Assembly: GCA_000433315.1 (NCBI GenBank)
Contig: FR893375.1
Location: forward strand, 1-64,000
Length of the DNA stretch: 64,000 nucleotides
From: Firmicutes bacterium CAG:345
GTDB taxonomy: Bacteria > Bacillota_I > Bacilli_A > RFN20 > CAG-288
Direction: 5' to 3'
The stretch's first letter is position 1; the number at the start of each line of letters is the position of its first letter. Below, piece by piece: positions 50,211 through 61,265 of the stretch. The notes beneath the pieces were generated by a model. The model saw only the letters and a program-made list of their open reading frames with translations. It was not told the DNA's origin and searched no databases. The position numbers and the translations under genes were made by a program.

Positions 50211-52171
50211 ACTTCATCCGCCAAACTTAACACTAGATTTTTCTTTTTTAATAAATATAAAACTAATGAAGAAGCTATTAATGATAAAGTAAAAATGACA
50301 ATTAGCATAATAATATTATTAATATTTATAAAAGTAAAATCTAAAAAAGTAATAAATCCATATTTTTTTATCAAACAATTAAATATAACCACTTCTATCA
50401 ATTTAAAAAGGAAAAATAATAAAAAAGAAATAAAAGAGTAAATAAATGATAAAGAATAATAAATCATCTCAAAATTATTTTTCTTAAGATGAAAAGTTAT
50501 AAACAGAGCTAAAATCTTTTTTTGTTCTTCGTATATTGTACCTATAGTAAAAAGTTCTAATAAAAAAGCCCCTATGGCAATTAAAATCAAAAAAATTTCC
50601 ATTATCGAAAGAAAACTATTTACAATACTCTCGCTATTTTCAATATAAGATAATGCTGTAGAAGTAACTTCAAATGAATCATTTAAATATTTTTTTAATT
50701 CAGTAGGTTCATCAGTTACAATTAATGCTTTATAAGACTTTACAAAATCATCTTCTGTAGCATTTTTTATTCTATCGATAATTGTAACTTTCTTTTCAAA
50801 TATCTCACTTGCATTAATTAAATTATAGGTACTTAATTTTCGATACATATTTTCATAAGAATAATAGACTTTTCCACTATTGAGTCCTATTATTTCATCC
50901 ACTATCCCAACAATAATATAATTTTGATTAAACATCACAGTGTCAAAACATTTTTGACTATTTTTTTCCGAAATAATTTGAACCGCTTTATTAATTTCTA
51001 TCTTCTTCCCTAACAATTCATCTAAATTCATTTTCAATTCAGAAGATAGAACATTATTTACTAAAATTTCATTATCATGGAGAATATTTCTACCACAAAG
51101 TAATTTAAAATTATTTTCTCCTATTATTGGTTCAAAATTAGCATCGATATATTCTGTTTCATCAGAATTTAAAACTTTAATAGTATTTCCTAAAATATAG
51201 TCAAAAGAAATATATAGTTCATATTTTTTCTCCAATTCACTTGGAAAAGTCTTTTTAACTAATGATAAATTGTCATCTAATTTTTCATTTTCAATTTTTG
51301 ATACATGACAAACATTATAATTTGCAAATGATTTTGCTGCATCAAAAAATATATTTCTTGTATTGCTCATAACATCGAGAAATAAGCTCATCATTGAAAA
51401 AACTAAAGTTAAAAAGAACATTGAAATCAAGCTTCTCCCTAATTTACTTTTCAAAAAAATACATCCAATTTTTAAAGAATACTTTATTTTTATATTTTTT
51501 TCTTCAATTTCTTCTTTAAAAGATATAGATTTCTTTTCAAAATTTTCTTTTTCAAATTTTAATGTCAAATTTTTATTTTCTAATAAATAAACCTTATCTC
51601 CATATGCATAGGCAAAATTTTCTCTATGCGTAACCATAATGACAAGTATATTTAAAGAGAGTTCCTTAAAAAGGGAAATAAAATACTTGGCATTTTCTTC
51701 ATCTAAAGAACCCGTAGGTTCATCTAATAACAAAACATCTGGATTTACTATTAATGCTCTAGCAATTTGAACTCTTGCTAGTTGTCCTCCAGATAATTCA
51801 TCAATATTTCGATCTTTCAAATCATAAATTCCAATTTTCTTTAAAATGCACTCGGATTTTTCTGATATTGTTTTTTTATCAATCCCTTTTGCAATTAAAG
51901 GAATCTTAATATTATCAATAACACTTATATTTTTTATAAAAGTTGGAGATTGAAAAACTAAACTTACAATTACATTTTCCGGCATTATTTGGATTTTTCC
52001 CTTTTGCATTTTTATATCTTTATCTATTAAATATAAAAGAGTAGATTTTCCAGTTCCAGAACGACCTAAAATAATAACAAACTCTCCTGCTTTTGCACTA
52101 AAATTTAAATTTCTAAAGATAGTTTGTTTATTATAAGAATAGTTTAGATTTCTAATAAAAATAGTTGCCAC
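50204..52171 (-). CDS. ABC transporter with fused ATPase and FtsX-like permease
   Basis: The protein is 655 residues. The N-terminal ATPase (about 1-210) has Walker A GRSGTGKST, signature LSGGQLARVQIARAL, Walker B LLLDEPTGSLD and H-loop MVTHRENF. A membrane segment at about 238-262, an extracytoplasmic region of about 250 residues and three C-terminal segments follow, matching the partner gene on a smaller scale. It starts with GTG inside a hairpin and has no clear ribosome binding site. The substrate is unknown. Confidence 0.85.
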   Translation of the reverse strand: MATIFIRNLNYSYNKQTIFRNLNFSAKAGEFVIILGRSGTGKSTLLYLIDKDIKMQKGKIQIMPENVIVSLVFQSPTFIKNISVIDNIKIPLIAKGIDKKTISEKSECILKKIGIYDLKDRNIDELSGGQLARVQIARALIVNPDVLLLDEPTGSLDEENAKYFISLFKELSLNILVIMVTHRENFAYAYGDKVYLLENKNLTLKFEKENFEKKSISFKEEIEEKNIKIKYSLKIGCIFLKSKLGRSLISMFFLTLVFSMMSLFLDVMSNTRNIFFDAAKSFANYNVCHVSKIENEKLDDNLSLVKKTFPSELEKKYELYISFDYILGNTIKVLNSDETEYIDANFEPIIGENNFKLLCGRNILHDNEILVNNVLSSELKMNLDELLGKKIEINKAVQIISEKNSQKCFDTVMFNQNYIIVGIVDEIIGLNSGKVYYSYENMYRKLSTYNLINASEIFEKKVTIIDRIKNATEDDFVKSYKALIVTDEPTELKKYLNDSFEVTSTALSYIENSESIVNSFLSIMEIFLILIAIGAFLLELFTIGTIYEEQKKILALFITFHLKKNNFEMIYYSLSFIYSFISFLLFFLFKLIEVVIFNCLIKKYGFITFLDFTFININNIIMLIVIFTLSLIASSLVLYLLKKKNLVLSLADEVC

Positions 52172-52218
52172 ACTTTATATAAACAATTCTACTTGTTTTT
52201 TTGAGTGTGACAACTATT
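52160..52218 (-). terminator. terminator at the end of the atp operon overlapping the ABC start
   Basis: On the minus strand AATAGTTGTCACAC (52218-52205) pairs with GTGTGGCAACTATT (52173-52160; 13 Watson-Crick pairs and one G-U) with a 31-base loop, followed by T. The GTG start of the ABC gene lies in the 3' arm, so the hairpin would both end the atp transcript and mask that start. Confidence 0.7.
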
Positions 52219-52634
52219 TTAAATTCTTTTTTTTCCTGGATAGTTTAATAAATTTAATTTTGCTCTTTGTTCAGAAATTTCACTTTGTATATCTGAAATA
52301 CTTCTTCGATTATTTGCTGATTTTAAACGTTTTTCTGCATTTTCCAATAGTTCAGTAACAACTTTATAATCAATTTGATTTTTATAAAATGTTGCATCAG
52401 CAATAATTGTAACAGAATCTGTTTTATTCTCTATATTCATTACACCATTTGTAATAACTAAATCATAAATATGCATCGAAGTTGTGTAATGAAAAACAGC
52501 AGGAACAAGAGGTGTAATTAAATCTTCATGCCCTGGTAAAATTTCTAACCAACCAGTACTGCTTTTGACATTAAGTTTATCTACTCCATCTCTATCAATT
52601 ACAATTCCTAATGGAGTAACTACTTGCAAATGCA

Positions 52635-52635
<1 letters not shown>
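52219..52635 (-). CDS. atpC: ATP synthase epsilon subunit
   Basis: The protein is 138 residues: an N-terminal beta sandwich (MHLQVVTPLGIVIDRDGVDK, LEILPGHEDLITPLVPAVF) and two C-terminal helices. It is the last gene of the atp operon and meets the atpD stop at one shared base. It regulates F1 and couples it to the rotor. Confidence 0.92.
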
Positions 52636-54930
<2,295 letters not shown>

Positions 54931-54931
54931 A

Positions 54932-56449
54932 TTATTCTTTCTTGCTCAAATATAATTTTTGAAATTCGAGCATTGCTAATTTAAAATCTTCAATTAGTTT
55001 ATTGTCAAATATCATCTTTTCTTTTAACCTTAAAACCAATTCTTCATAATTTGTATGAATATACGCTTTCATTTCTTCTAAATAGGTAGAAACTTCATTA
55101 ATTTCAATAGCATTTAGATAGCCATACTTAACATTAAATAATTCAAGAATTTCATCTATTGTTGTCAAAGGATGATATTGAGATTGCTTTAATACTTCCA
55201 TGCACCTTCTACCATGATTTAAAACTTTTTGAGTTTCCGCATCAAGATCCGATCCAAATTGAGCAAAAGCAGCCATATCTTGATAATTAGCTAAATCGAT
55301 TTTTAATGATCCAGCCACTTGTTTCATAGCCTTGGTTTGAACTGCTGATCCAACACGAGAAACTGATAAACCTGAATCGATCGCCGGTCTTTGTCCAGCA
55401 TTAAATAATTCGCTCATCAAAAAGATTTGACCATCAGTAATGGAAATAATATTTGTTGGAATATAAGCAGAAATATCACCTGCTTGTGTCTCAACTATTG
55501 GTAAAGCTGTAATAGAACCACCACCATGTTCCTTGTTCAATCTACAAGATCTTTCCAAAAGTCTTGAATGTAAATAGAAAACATCGCCAGGATAAGCTTC
55601 ACGACCAGGAGATCTCTTCAATAATAAAGATAAAGCACGATAGCTAACAGCATGTTTAGATAAGTCATCATAAACAATTAAGACATCTTTTCCTTGTTCC
55701 ATAAAATACTCAGCTATAGCACAACCTGCATAAGGAGCAATATATAACATAGGAGCTTGTTCAGAAGCAGAAGCAGATAAAACTATTGTATAGTCCATTG
55801 CACCTTCTCTTCTAAGTTTTTCAGTTAATCTGGCAACTGTAGAATTTTTTTGTCCAATAGCAACATAAATACAAATCATATTTTTATTTTTTTGATTTAT
55901 TATTGTATCTATTGCCAAAGCAGTTTTTCCAGTTTGTCTATCACCAATAATTAATTCTCTTTGTCCTCTACCGATAGGAATCATAGCATCGATAGCTTTA
56001 ATTCCTGTTTCTAAAGGAACATCAACGCTTTTTCTTGTCATGACACCTGGAGCTATTTTTTCAACAGGACGAAATTCTGTAGTTTTAATCTCTCCATTTC
56101 CGTCAATCGGTTGTCCTAAAGCATTTATAACACGTCCAAGAAGAGCCTCACCAACAGGAACTGAAAATACTTGTTTCGTTCTTTTAACAATATCGCCTTC
56201 TTTAATAAAATCAGCATTACCAAACAAAACAGCACCTACAGAATCCTCATTAAGATTCATAACTAGACCATATACATCATGGGGGAATATAAGTAATTCA
56301 CCATTCATAGCATTTGAAAGACCATAAATAGTAGCAATACCATCGCCAAAAGTAACAACAGTTCCTACATCATTATCTTCTAATTTACTATCATAATCGT
56401 TGATTTGTGCTTTTATAAGAGCACTGATTTCTGATGGTTTGATTTCCAT
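54932..56449 (-). CDS. atpA: ATP synthase alpha subunit
   Basis: The protein is 505 residues with Walker [32 protein letters not shown], and [13 protein letters not shown] with the catalytic-site Arg. The N-terminal beta domain begins [14 protein letters not shown]. Downstream order is atpG, as usual. Confidence 0.97.
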   Translation of the reverse strand: MEIKPSEISALIKAQINDYDSKLEDNDVGTVVTFGDGIATIYGLSNAMNGELLIFPHDVYGLVMNLNEDSVGAVLFGNADFIKEGDIVKRTKQVFSVPVGEALLGRVINALGQPIDGNGEIKTTEFRPVEKIAPGVMTRKSVDVPLETGIKAIDAMIPIGRGQRELIIGDRQTGKTALAIDTIINQKNKNMICIYVAIGQKNSTVARLTEKLRREGAMDYTIVLSASASEQAPMLYIAPYAGCAIAEYFMEQGKDVLIVYDDLSKHAVSYRALSLLLKRSPGREAYPGDVFYLHSRLLERSCRLNKEHGGGSITALPIVETQAGDISAYIPTNIISITDGQIFLMSELFNAGQRPAIDSGLSVSRVGSAVQTKAMKQVAGSLKIDLANYQDMAAFAQFGSDLDAETQKVLNHGRRCMEVLKQSQYHPLTTIDEILELFNVKYGYLNAIEINEVSTYLEEMKAYIHTNYEELVLRLKEKMIFDNKLIEDFKLAMLEFQKLYLSKKE

Positions 56450-56992
56450 TTATTCGCCCTCCTCAACTTGTGTTTTTAAAGTATCATTCATAGCAATTAA
56501 AGAACTATCAAATAGGCGATCATCAATAAATATTTTTACACCGCCAATCAAATTCTTTTGCAATATAAATTTTGATTTAACTTCAGCTTTTAACTTTTTA
56601 CTTATAGCCGAAGTCAATTTGTTTTTCATTTCATTTGATAATTCAAAAGCTGTATAACAAATTCCGCATTTAATGCCTTCAATATTATCAGCTTCTTTTA
56701 CCGTTTCTTCTAAAATATCAACTAAATAAAAGCTTCTTTTGTTATCGAGAATGATTTTCAAATAATTACATAATTTATTAGAAATTATTTTTCTATCTTT
56801 TAATTCATTTAAAATATTAATTTTTTTAAATTTATCAAAAGAAGGTGAAATCAAAAATTTTTTGAAGACAATATCATTATTTAAATATTCTAAAAAATCT
56901 TCAATTTCTTTTTTTTCTTCAGATATATGTTCTCGTTCCATTGCTGTAAAATAAGCTGCAGCATAGCGTGAAGAAGCTTTCAATCTATTCAT
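56450..56992 (-). CDS. atpH: ATP synthase delta subunit
   Basis: The 180-residue protein has the OSCP fold: RLKASSRYAAAYFTAMERE at the start and IKCGICYTAFELSNEMKNKL later, with KFILQKNLIGGVKIFIDDRL at the end. It joins the alpha subunits to the b stalk. It meets atpF at one base. Confidence 0.9.
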   Translation of the reverse strand: MNRLKASSRYAAAYFTAMEREHISEEKKEIEDFLEYLNNDIVFKKFLISPSFDKFKKINILNELKDRKIISNKLCNYLKIILDNKRSFYLVDILEETVKEADNIEGIKCGICYTAFELSNEMKNKLTSAISKKLKAEVKSKFILQKNLIGGVKIFIDDRLFDSSLIAMNDTLKTQVEEGE

Positions 56993-57534
56993 TATTTTTC
57001 TTCCTCATTTAATGAATCAATAAAATTATTTAAAACTTTTTCGTTATCATCTTCATTGATTTCACGTTGCAAAATCTTTTCAGATGCTTGAAAAGCAACA
57101 TCAATGATTTCTCTTTTTATATCATCTTTTGCTCTTCTTCGAGATTCTTCAATGTCTTTATCAGCAGCAATTTTTAAATTGCGTACTTCTTCTTTAGTAG
57201 CATTGATAATTTTATTCTTTTCATTTTCTGCAGTTTTTTGTGCTTCAACAATAATATCTTGCGCTTTAATTTTAGCAACTTTAATTTCTTCTTGTGATTT
57301 AGAAAGATACTCATTTGCTGACAATCTTTTTTCTTCAGCTTCCTTAATATTTGCTTCGATATGATCTTGTCTTGTTGTGATTATTTTTCTAACAGGTTTA
57401 AACAAAAGTATAAAAAACGCTGCAACCAAAACTAACATTGCAATAAATTGCACTAAAAATGGTTGCCAACCACTTGGAAAAAGCTTATCTATAATGTCCT
57501 GAGCACCAGGAAATAAAGATTGTAAAACTAACAT
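56992..57534 (-). CDS. atpF: ATP synthase b subunit
   Basis: The 180-residue protein has one membrane segment (about 26-46, FLVQFIAMLVLVAAFFILLF) and then a long charged helix (EANIKEAEEKRLSANEYLSK) as the peripheral stalk. No clear ribosome binding site lies in the nine-base gap behind atpE, so it may be coupled. Confidence 0.93.
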   Translation of the reverse strand: MLVLQSLFPGAQDIIDKLFPSGWQPFLVQFIAMLVLVAAFFILLFKPVRKIITTRQDHIEANIKEAEEKRLSANEYLSKSQEEIKVAKIKAQDIIVEAQKTAENEKNKIINATKEEVRNLKIAADKDIEESRRRAKDDIKREIIDVAFQASEKILQREINEDDNEKVLNNFIDSLNEEEK

Positions 57535-57543
57535 AAGACAATA

Positions 57544-57789
57544 TTACATTACACCGAAAACAATAAGTAAAATAGCAATTAAAAGACCATATAAAGCAGA
57601 TGTTTCTGTTAATGCACAACCAAGAAGCATAGTAGAACGAATTTTCTTATAAGCATCTGGATTACGACCAACAGAACTAACCGCACTAGCTGCACACATA
57701 CCTTCTGAAATACCAGGTCCGACAGCAGCAAGAACTGCAATACCAGCACCAATAGCAGCAAGTCCTCTTACCAAACTATTTGCATCCAT
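57544..57789 (-). CDS. atpE: ATP synthase c subunit with two-carboxylate (Na+-type) site
   Basis: The 81-residue hairpin has two membrane helices. The inner helix has GPGISEG with Glu at 29, and the outer helix has LTETSALYG with Glu at 62, Thr at 63 and Tyr at 67. The ion-binding Glu is E62. Known Na+-type rings have Q at the position of E29, as in Ilyobacter; the two-carboxylate form (E at both) is known in Fusobacterium nucleatum. So this ring may bind Na+. GGAGG lies eight bases upstream of the ATG. Confidence 0.95.
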   Translation of the reverse strand: MDANSLVRGLAAIGAGIAVLAAVGPGISEGMCAASAVSSVGRNPDAYKKIRSTMLLGCALTETSALYGLLIAILLIVFGVM

Positions 57790-57814
57790 ATATAAACCTC
57801 CTTAGATACCATAA

Positions 57815-58555
57815 TTAATCTTTTGCAACAACTGCAACTTTTTGTTCCAAATCTTCAGCATCTGGAACCTCATTACTAATAAACAACATTGATAATAATA
57901 CAAAAACTGTTGTTTGAATAAAACCAGAGAATAAATCAAAATACATATGAAGAATCGGAGTAATAAAAGGAGCTATAAAGAAAGACAATCCTCCGAAAAT
58001 CATAGCGCTTAAGTTCTCTAATAAAGAATAAACCAAATATAACATAATCCAACCAGCTAAAGCGTTGGCGAATAAACGCAAAGATAAAGATAAAAGTGGA
58101 GCAAAAAGAGAGAAAATACCTACAATAGGAATTGGGAAAACAAATTGCTTAAAATATTTCCATTTATTGTAATATAGCGATGTGATATTAATCATTAAAA
58201 ATGTCACTAATGCTAACATAAATGGAATCCAATAGAAAGTTAAAGGAGAAGGAAGACCAGAAACGCCTATCAAAAATGATCCAAAAATATATGCCGCTAA
58301 AAAGCCAAAATATGGACTCAAAAATTTAAATTGTTTTCCCATATTTTCTTCAACTAATGAATCTATATATCCAACATAAGTTTCTGCAATAAAAACAATT
58401 CCCTTAGGTCTTTTTAAAGGATCGGTAAAGTGGGCTTTAATTTTAACAACAATGCAAAAAATTAATAATATGCACATAAGAATTATGCTGCTATAAATTT
58501 CGCCTGGTAATCCTTCAGTTGCATGGACCCCTAAACTAAACAATATACTACTCAT
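57815..58555 (-). CDS. atpB: ATP synthase a subunit
   Basis: The protein is 246 residues from the ATG at 58555, which overlaps the atpI stop by eight bases. It has about five to six membrane segments and the essential Arg in LSLSLRLFANALAGWIM. It forms the ion half-channels. An alternative ATG nine bases upstream exists. Confidence 0.93.
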   Translation of the reverse strand: MSSILFSLGVHATEGLPGEIYSSIILMCILLIFCIVVKIKAHFTDPLKRPKGIVFIAETYVGYIDSLVEENMGKQFKFLSPYFGFLAAYIFGSFLIGVSGLPSPLTFYWIPFMLALVTFLMINITSLYYNKWKYFKQFVFPIPIVGIFSLFAPLLSLSLRLFANALAGWIMLYLVYSLLENLSAMIFGGLSFFIAPFITPILHMYFDLFSGFIQTTVFVLLSMLFISNEVPDAEDLEQKVAVVAKD

Positions 58556-58952
58556 TTCCCACATCCTTGATAAATGGCAAGTATAACCCAATTCTATAAA
58601 CTATATAAGAAATACCTATCGCTATAGGGTTTATAACTCTTATTGAATAGTACCATAAAATTAAAGATAAGGCAATTGGAATTAAAAGAATAATATATCG
58701 CACAAAAAAATCAATTCTAAAAATGCCTTTAGATTTTGTTGCCAAAACCCCATCTACTGATTTTATAAATAAAAAATAATTTAAATTTGCAAAAGGAATA
58801 GCAGTCAAAACTCCTAATGGCCAATCAATATTCCCATTAAAGAATAAAAAGAATAATGAGAAAAACAAAACAAGCAAAAACAAATTTCCGAGTAAAATCA
58901 CTCGATATTCACTTTTGATGCTATAGAACCAGTTACCAAAACTTTTTGCCAT
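58548..58952 (-). CDS. atpI: AtpI-like ATP synthase accessory membrane protein
   Basis: The 134-residue protein has four membrane segments and lies first in the atp operon, as AtpI does. AtpI assists c-ring assembly and in some bacteria is linked to Na+ or Mg2+. There is no ribosome binding site: TATAAT lies six bases before the ATG, so the atp mRNA would be leaderless. Confidence 0.7.
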   Translation of the reverse strand: MAKSFGNWFYSIKSEYRVILLGNLFLLVLFFSLFFLFFNGNIDWPLGVLTAIPFANLNYFLFIKSVDGVLATKSKGIFRIDFFVRYIILLIPIALSLILWYYSIRVINPIAIGISYIVYRIGLYLPFIKDVGNE

Positions 58953-58958
58953 AATTTT

Positions 58959-58964
58959 ATTATA
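58959..58964 (-). promoter_or_regulatory. -10 box of the atp operon, leaderless type
   Basis: On the minus strand TATAAT (58964-58959), then six bases (AAAATT) and the atpI ATG (58952). The -35 is weak and T-rich. Confidence 0.6.
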
Positions 58965-59019
58965 CTCAAAAAGTATTTTTCAAAAAGACAAAAAACTGAC
59001 AAAAATCAATTTATGACAA

Positions 59020-59766
59020 TTAAAAATCTAAAGGCAATCGCAAATTCATTGAAGAAAAGCCTAATTCTTTTAATTTTTTCTTAATTCCAATTGGATTAGG
59101 GAGATTTGAATATTCAAAATTCAATTTTGAATCCAAGTTTAAAAAATAGTTTTCTTCAAAAATTGAACAAACAGAAATATGGCCAATCGCTCCATGTTTT
59201 AAATATTCTTTAATCTTTTCATCATTTCCACAATAGACATTAGTAAATTTGGATAATTTTTCTATCTTAAAAAAATCATTATTGCAATCTTTAATTCCAT
59301 AAAAATTTTTACAATTATTGCATATCTTTTTATAGCCATCAATAGAAATTGTACTATTAGTTCTTTTCTTTATATCATAAATAATAAATTGATATTGTTT
59401 AAATCTATTAAATATTTGAACAAAATGTTTTATAATTCCGCTTTCTTTTGGAAGATAATAGCATGGAATACGCAAAAGAATCTTAAAATCTTTAGGTATT
59501 TTTAATGATGATATTTTATCGATAACTTTTTGCGTACAATCTTCACAGATGCATAGTATTTTTTGAAATTTATATAGTGCTAAAAAATCTATCAAACTCT
59601 GAACTTCTTTTTCGGTCAAACTATCGCCTTCACCAGTACTTCCAGCAATTAAATAACCATCATGATAATGTTCAGTTTTTTTTATTAATTTTTTTAATAT
59701 ATCAAAATCAATTTGATTATTATCATCAAAAGGCGTCACCAATGCATTTATTAATTCATATTTCAT
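59020..59766 (-). CDS. short DapA/NAL-family lyase (dihydrodipicolinate synthase-like)
   Basis: The protein is 248 residues from the ATG at 59766, about 40 shorter than DapA. It has INALVTPFDDNNQIDFDIL, the STGEGDSLT substrate loop, Tyr in FIIYDIKKRT and the Schiff-base Lys in YGIKDCNND. These are the catalytic residues of DapA, which makes the lysine/DAP precursor. The C-terminal domain is reduced. A promoter with -10 seven bases before the ATG indicates a leaderless mRNA. It could act on another keto-acid. Confidence 0.65.
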   Translation of the reverse strand: MKYELINALVTPFDDNNQIDFDILKKLIKKTEHYHDGYLIAGSTGEGDSLTEKEVQSLIDFLALYKFQKILCICEDCTQKVIDKISSLKIPKDFKILLRIPCYYLPKESGIIKHFVQIFNRFKQYQFIIYDIKKRTNSTISIDGYKKICNNCKNFYGIKDCNNDFFKIEKLSKFTNVYCGNDEKIKEYLKHGAIGHISVCSIFEENYFLNLDSKLNFEYSNLPNPIGIKKKLKELGFSSMNLRLPLDF

Positions 59767-59773
59767 AATATAA

Positions 59774-59802
59774 AATATGTTTATAAAAATTAATAAGAAC
59801 AA
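59774..59802 (-). promoter_or_regulatory. promoter of the DapA-like gene, leaderless type
   Basis: On the minus strand TTGTTC (59802-59797), a 17-bp spacer and CATATT (59779-59774). The ATG is seven bases downstream. Confidence 0.55.
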
Positions 59803-59838
59803 ACTAAAAACTATTTTTCTTAAAATTCAAAAAAACTA

Positions 59839-59867
59839 TTGCAAAATAATATCTTAACTGATAGAAT
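59839..59867 (+). promoter_or_regulatory. promoter of the tRNA-Val/tRNA-Thr unit
   Basis: TTGCAA (59839-59844), a 17-bp spacer and TAGAAT (59862-59867). The mature tRNA-Val begins 12 bases later. Confidence 0.7.
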
Positions 59868-59878
59868 TAAACATGCGC

Positions 59879-59954
59879 GGATGCTTAGCTCAGTTGGGAG
59901 AGCGTTTCTTTCACACGGAAGAGGTCACAAGTTCGATCCTTGTAGTGTCCACCA
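59879..59954 (+). tRNA. tRNA-Val (CAC)
   Basis: A full 76-nt cloverleaf: acceptor GGATGCT/AGTGTCC, D arm GCTC/GAGC, anticodon loop TTCACAC (anticodon CAC), T arm ACAAG-TTCGATC-CTTGT, discriminator A and encoded CCA at 59952-59954. All stems pair, with G-U pairs. It reads GUG codons. Confidence 0.8.
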
Positions 59955-59969
59955 TAAATGAAAGCAATT

Positions 59970-60045
<76 letters not shown>

Positions 60046-60059
60046 TTAAGAAAATATAG

Positions 60060-60086
60060 CTGGTACTGCAAAGTATCAGTTTTTTT
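60060..60086 (+). terminator. terminator of the tRNA unit
   Basis: CTGGTACT (60060-60067), loop GCAA, AGTATCAG (60072-60079) with one G-U pair, then seven T. Confidence 0.85.
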
Positions 60087-60390
60087 ATTATCACGCTTTT
60101 CTGAATGCCATATTTTCAAAAATGACAAATAAATTCCTATTTAAATTCTAAAATATGTAGAATTAAAAAATAATAGGTTGTATAATTTGTACATAGTTAA
60201 TGATTACGAAAAAATTAGCTATATGAATGCAATTGGATACTATTTTTTGTATATATGCAACTTCTTATAACTAATCTACATTTTTTTATTTAAATCATAA
60301 TAAATAAATGTAGATTAGATAATTAAATTATATTATTTATTCTAAGAAAATCTTTTATATGTATATGTTGCTTTATGTAAAGGAGAAAAA
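60087..60390. other. intergenic DNA with a perfect 13-bp inverted repeat
   Basis: The AT-rich gap between the tRNA terminator and degV holds CTAATCTACATTT (60271-60283) and its exact inverse AAATGTAGATTAG (60306-60318), separated by 22 bases. There is no T run, so it is not a terminator. It lies 73 bases upstream of the degV start and may be an operator or a stable leader hairpin. No gene was seen. Confidence 0.6.
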
Positions 60391-61260
60391 ATGAATAACA
60401 AAATCGCTTTTATAGTAGACTCTACAACTATTGTCCCTGAAGAATTTGTTCAAGCCTTCCGATATGAACAAGTTTCACTCCATGTAATGATTGAAGGAAA
60501 AGAAGAAAGAGAATTAGACCTAAAAGATGAAGACATTATTTCACGCTTGGAAAGCACAAAAAATTTAAAATCTTCTTCCCCTTCTACCGGTGAATTTCTC
60601 TTAGCTCTAGAAAAATTATTTTCTGAAGGATATGAAGACATTATCATTATGACCATGTCAAAAGAAAATTCTACAACCTATAATGTCGCAAATATGGCTA
60701 TTGATTCTTTAGATGATGATCAAAAAAATCATGTATATAATGTTGATACCAATATTAATAACTACGGAATAACCAATATTTTAATAGCCCTTTCCTATTG
60801 GAGAGATAAAGATATCTCCGGAAAAGATTTAGCAGCTAAAGCTAATATTTATTGCCACGATTCCCACCTCGCTTTTACTCTTTTAGATTTAGTACATCTT
60901 TTTAGAGGTGGTAGACTTTCAAAAATTTCTTGTGCAATTGGTCTTTTATTTAAAATAAAACCAGTAATTGAAATGATTGATGGAAAATTAGAATTAACTA
61001 AAAAAGAAAGAGTTACACCAAAAATCATTTCCTACTTTATGAATTTTATAGAAGAATATTCCAAAAAATATAAAAAAGTCTATTTAAGATTTGCCTATCT
61101 TGGCCCAAATAAAGAAAACATCGATAAAATGGAAAAGATGGTAAAAGAAAAATATCAAAACATATCGATTTCAACGATTGATAGAGTTGGCCCAGTCTTC
61201 CTTGTTCATCTAGGAAACGATGGCTTTGGAATTAGTATTACAGGTGTAGATGATCAATAA
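60391..61260 (+). CDS. DegV family fatty-acid-binding protein
   Basis: The protein is 289 residues with the DegV motif IAFIVDSTTIVPEEFVQ at the start, SSPSTGEFLLALEKLF (the lipid-binding SPxxG segment), MTMSKENSTTYNVANMA, and LFRGGRLSK. DegV proteins (FakB-like) bind fatty acids and in some species present them to FakA kinase for activation. No fakA is in the window. GGAG lies seven bases upstream of the ATG. Confidence 0.88.
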   Translation: MNNKIAFIVDSTTIVPEEFVQAFRYEQVSLHVMIEGKEERELDLKDEDIISRLESTKNLKSSSPSTGEFLLALEKLFSEGYEDIIIMTMSKENSTTYNVANMAIDSLDDDQKNHVYNVDTNINNYGITNILIALSYWRDKDISGKDLAAKANIYCHDSHLAFTLLDLVHLFRGGRLSKISCAIGLLFKIKPVIEMIDGKLELTKKERVTPKIISYFMNFIEEYSKKYKKVYLRFAYLGPNKENIDKMEKMVKEKYQNISISTIDRVGPVFLVHLGNDGFGISITGVDDQ

Positions 61261-61265
61261 AAAAA

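Noticed and set aside
57815..58591. Longer N-terminus for the ATP synthase a subunit
   Set aside because: The extra residues lie inside atpI and lack a ribosome site; the ATG at 58555 fits the overlap.
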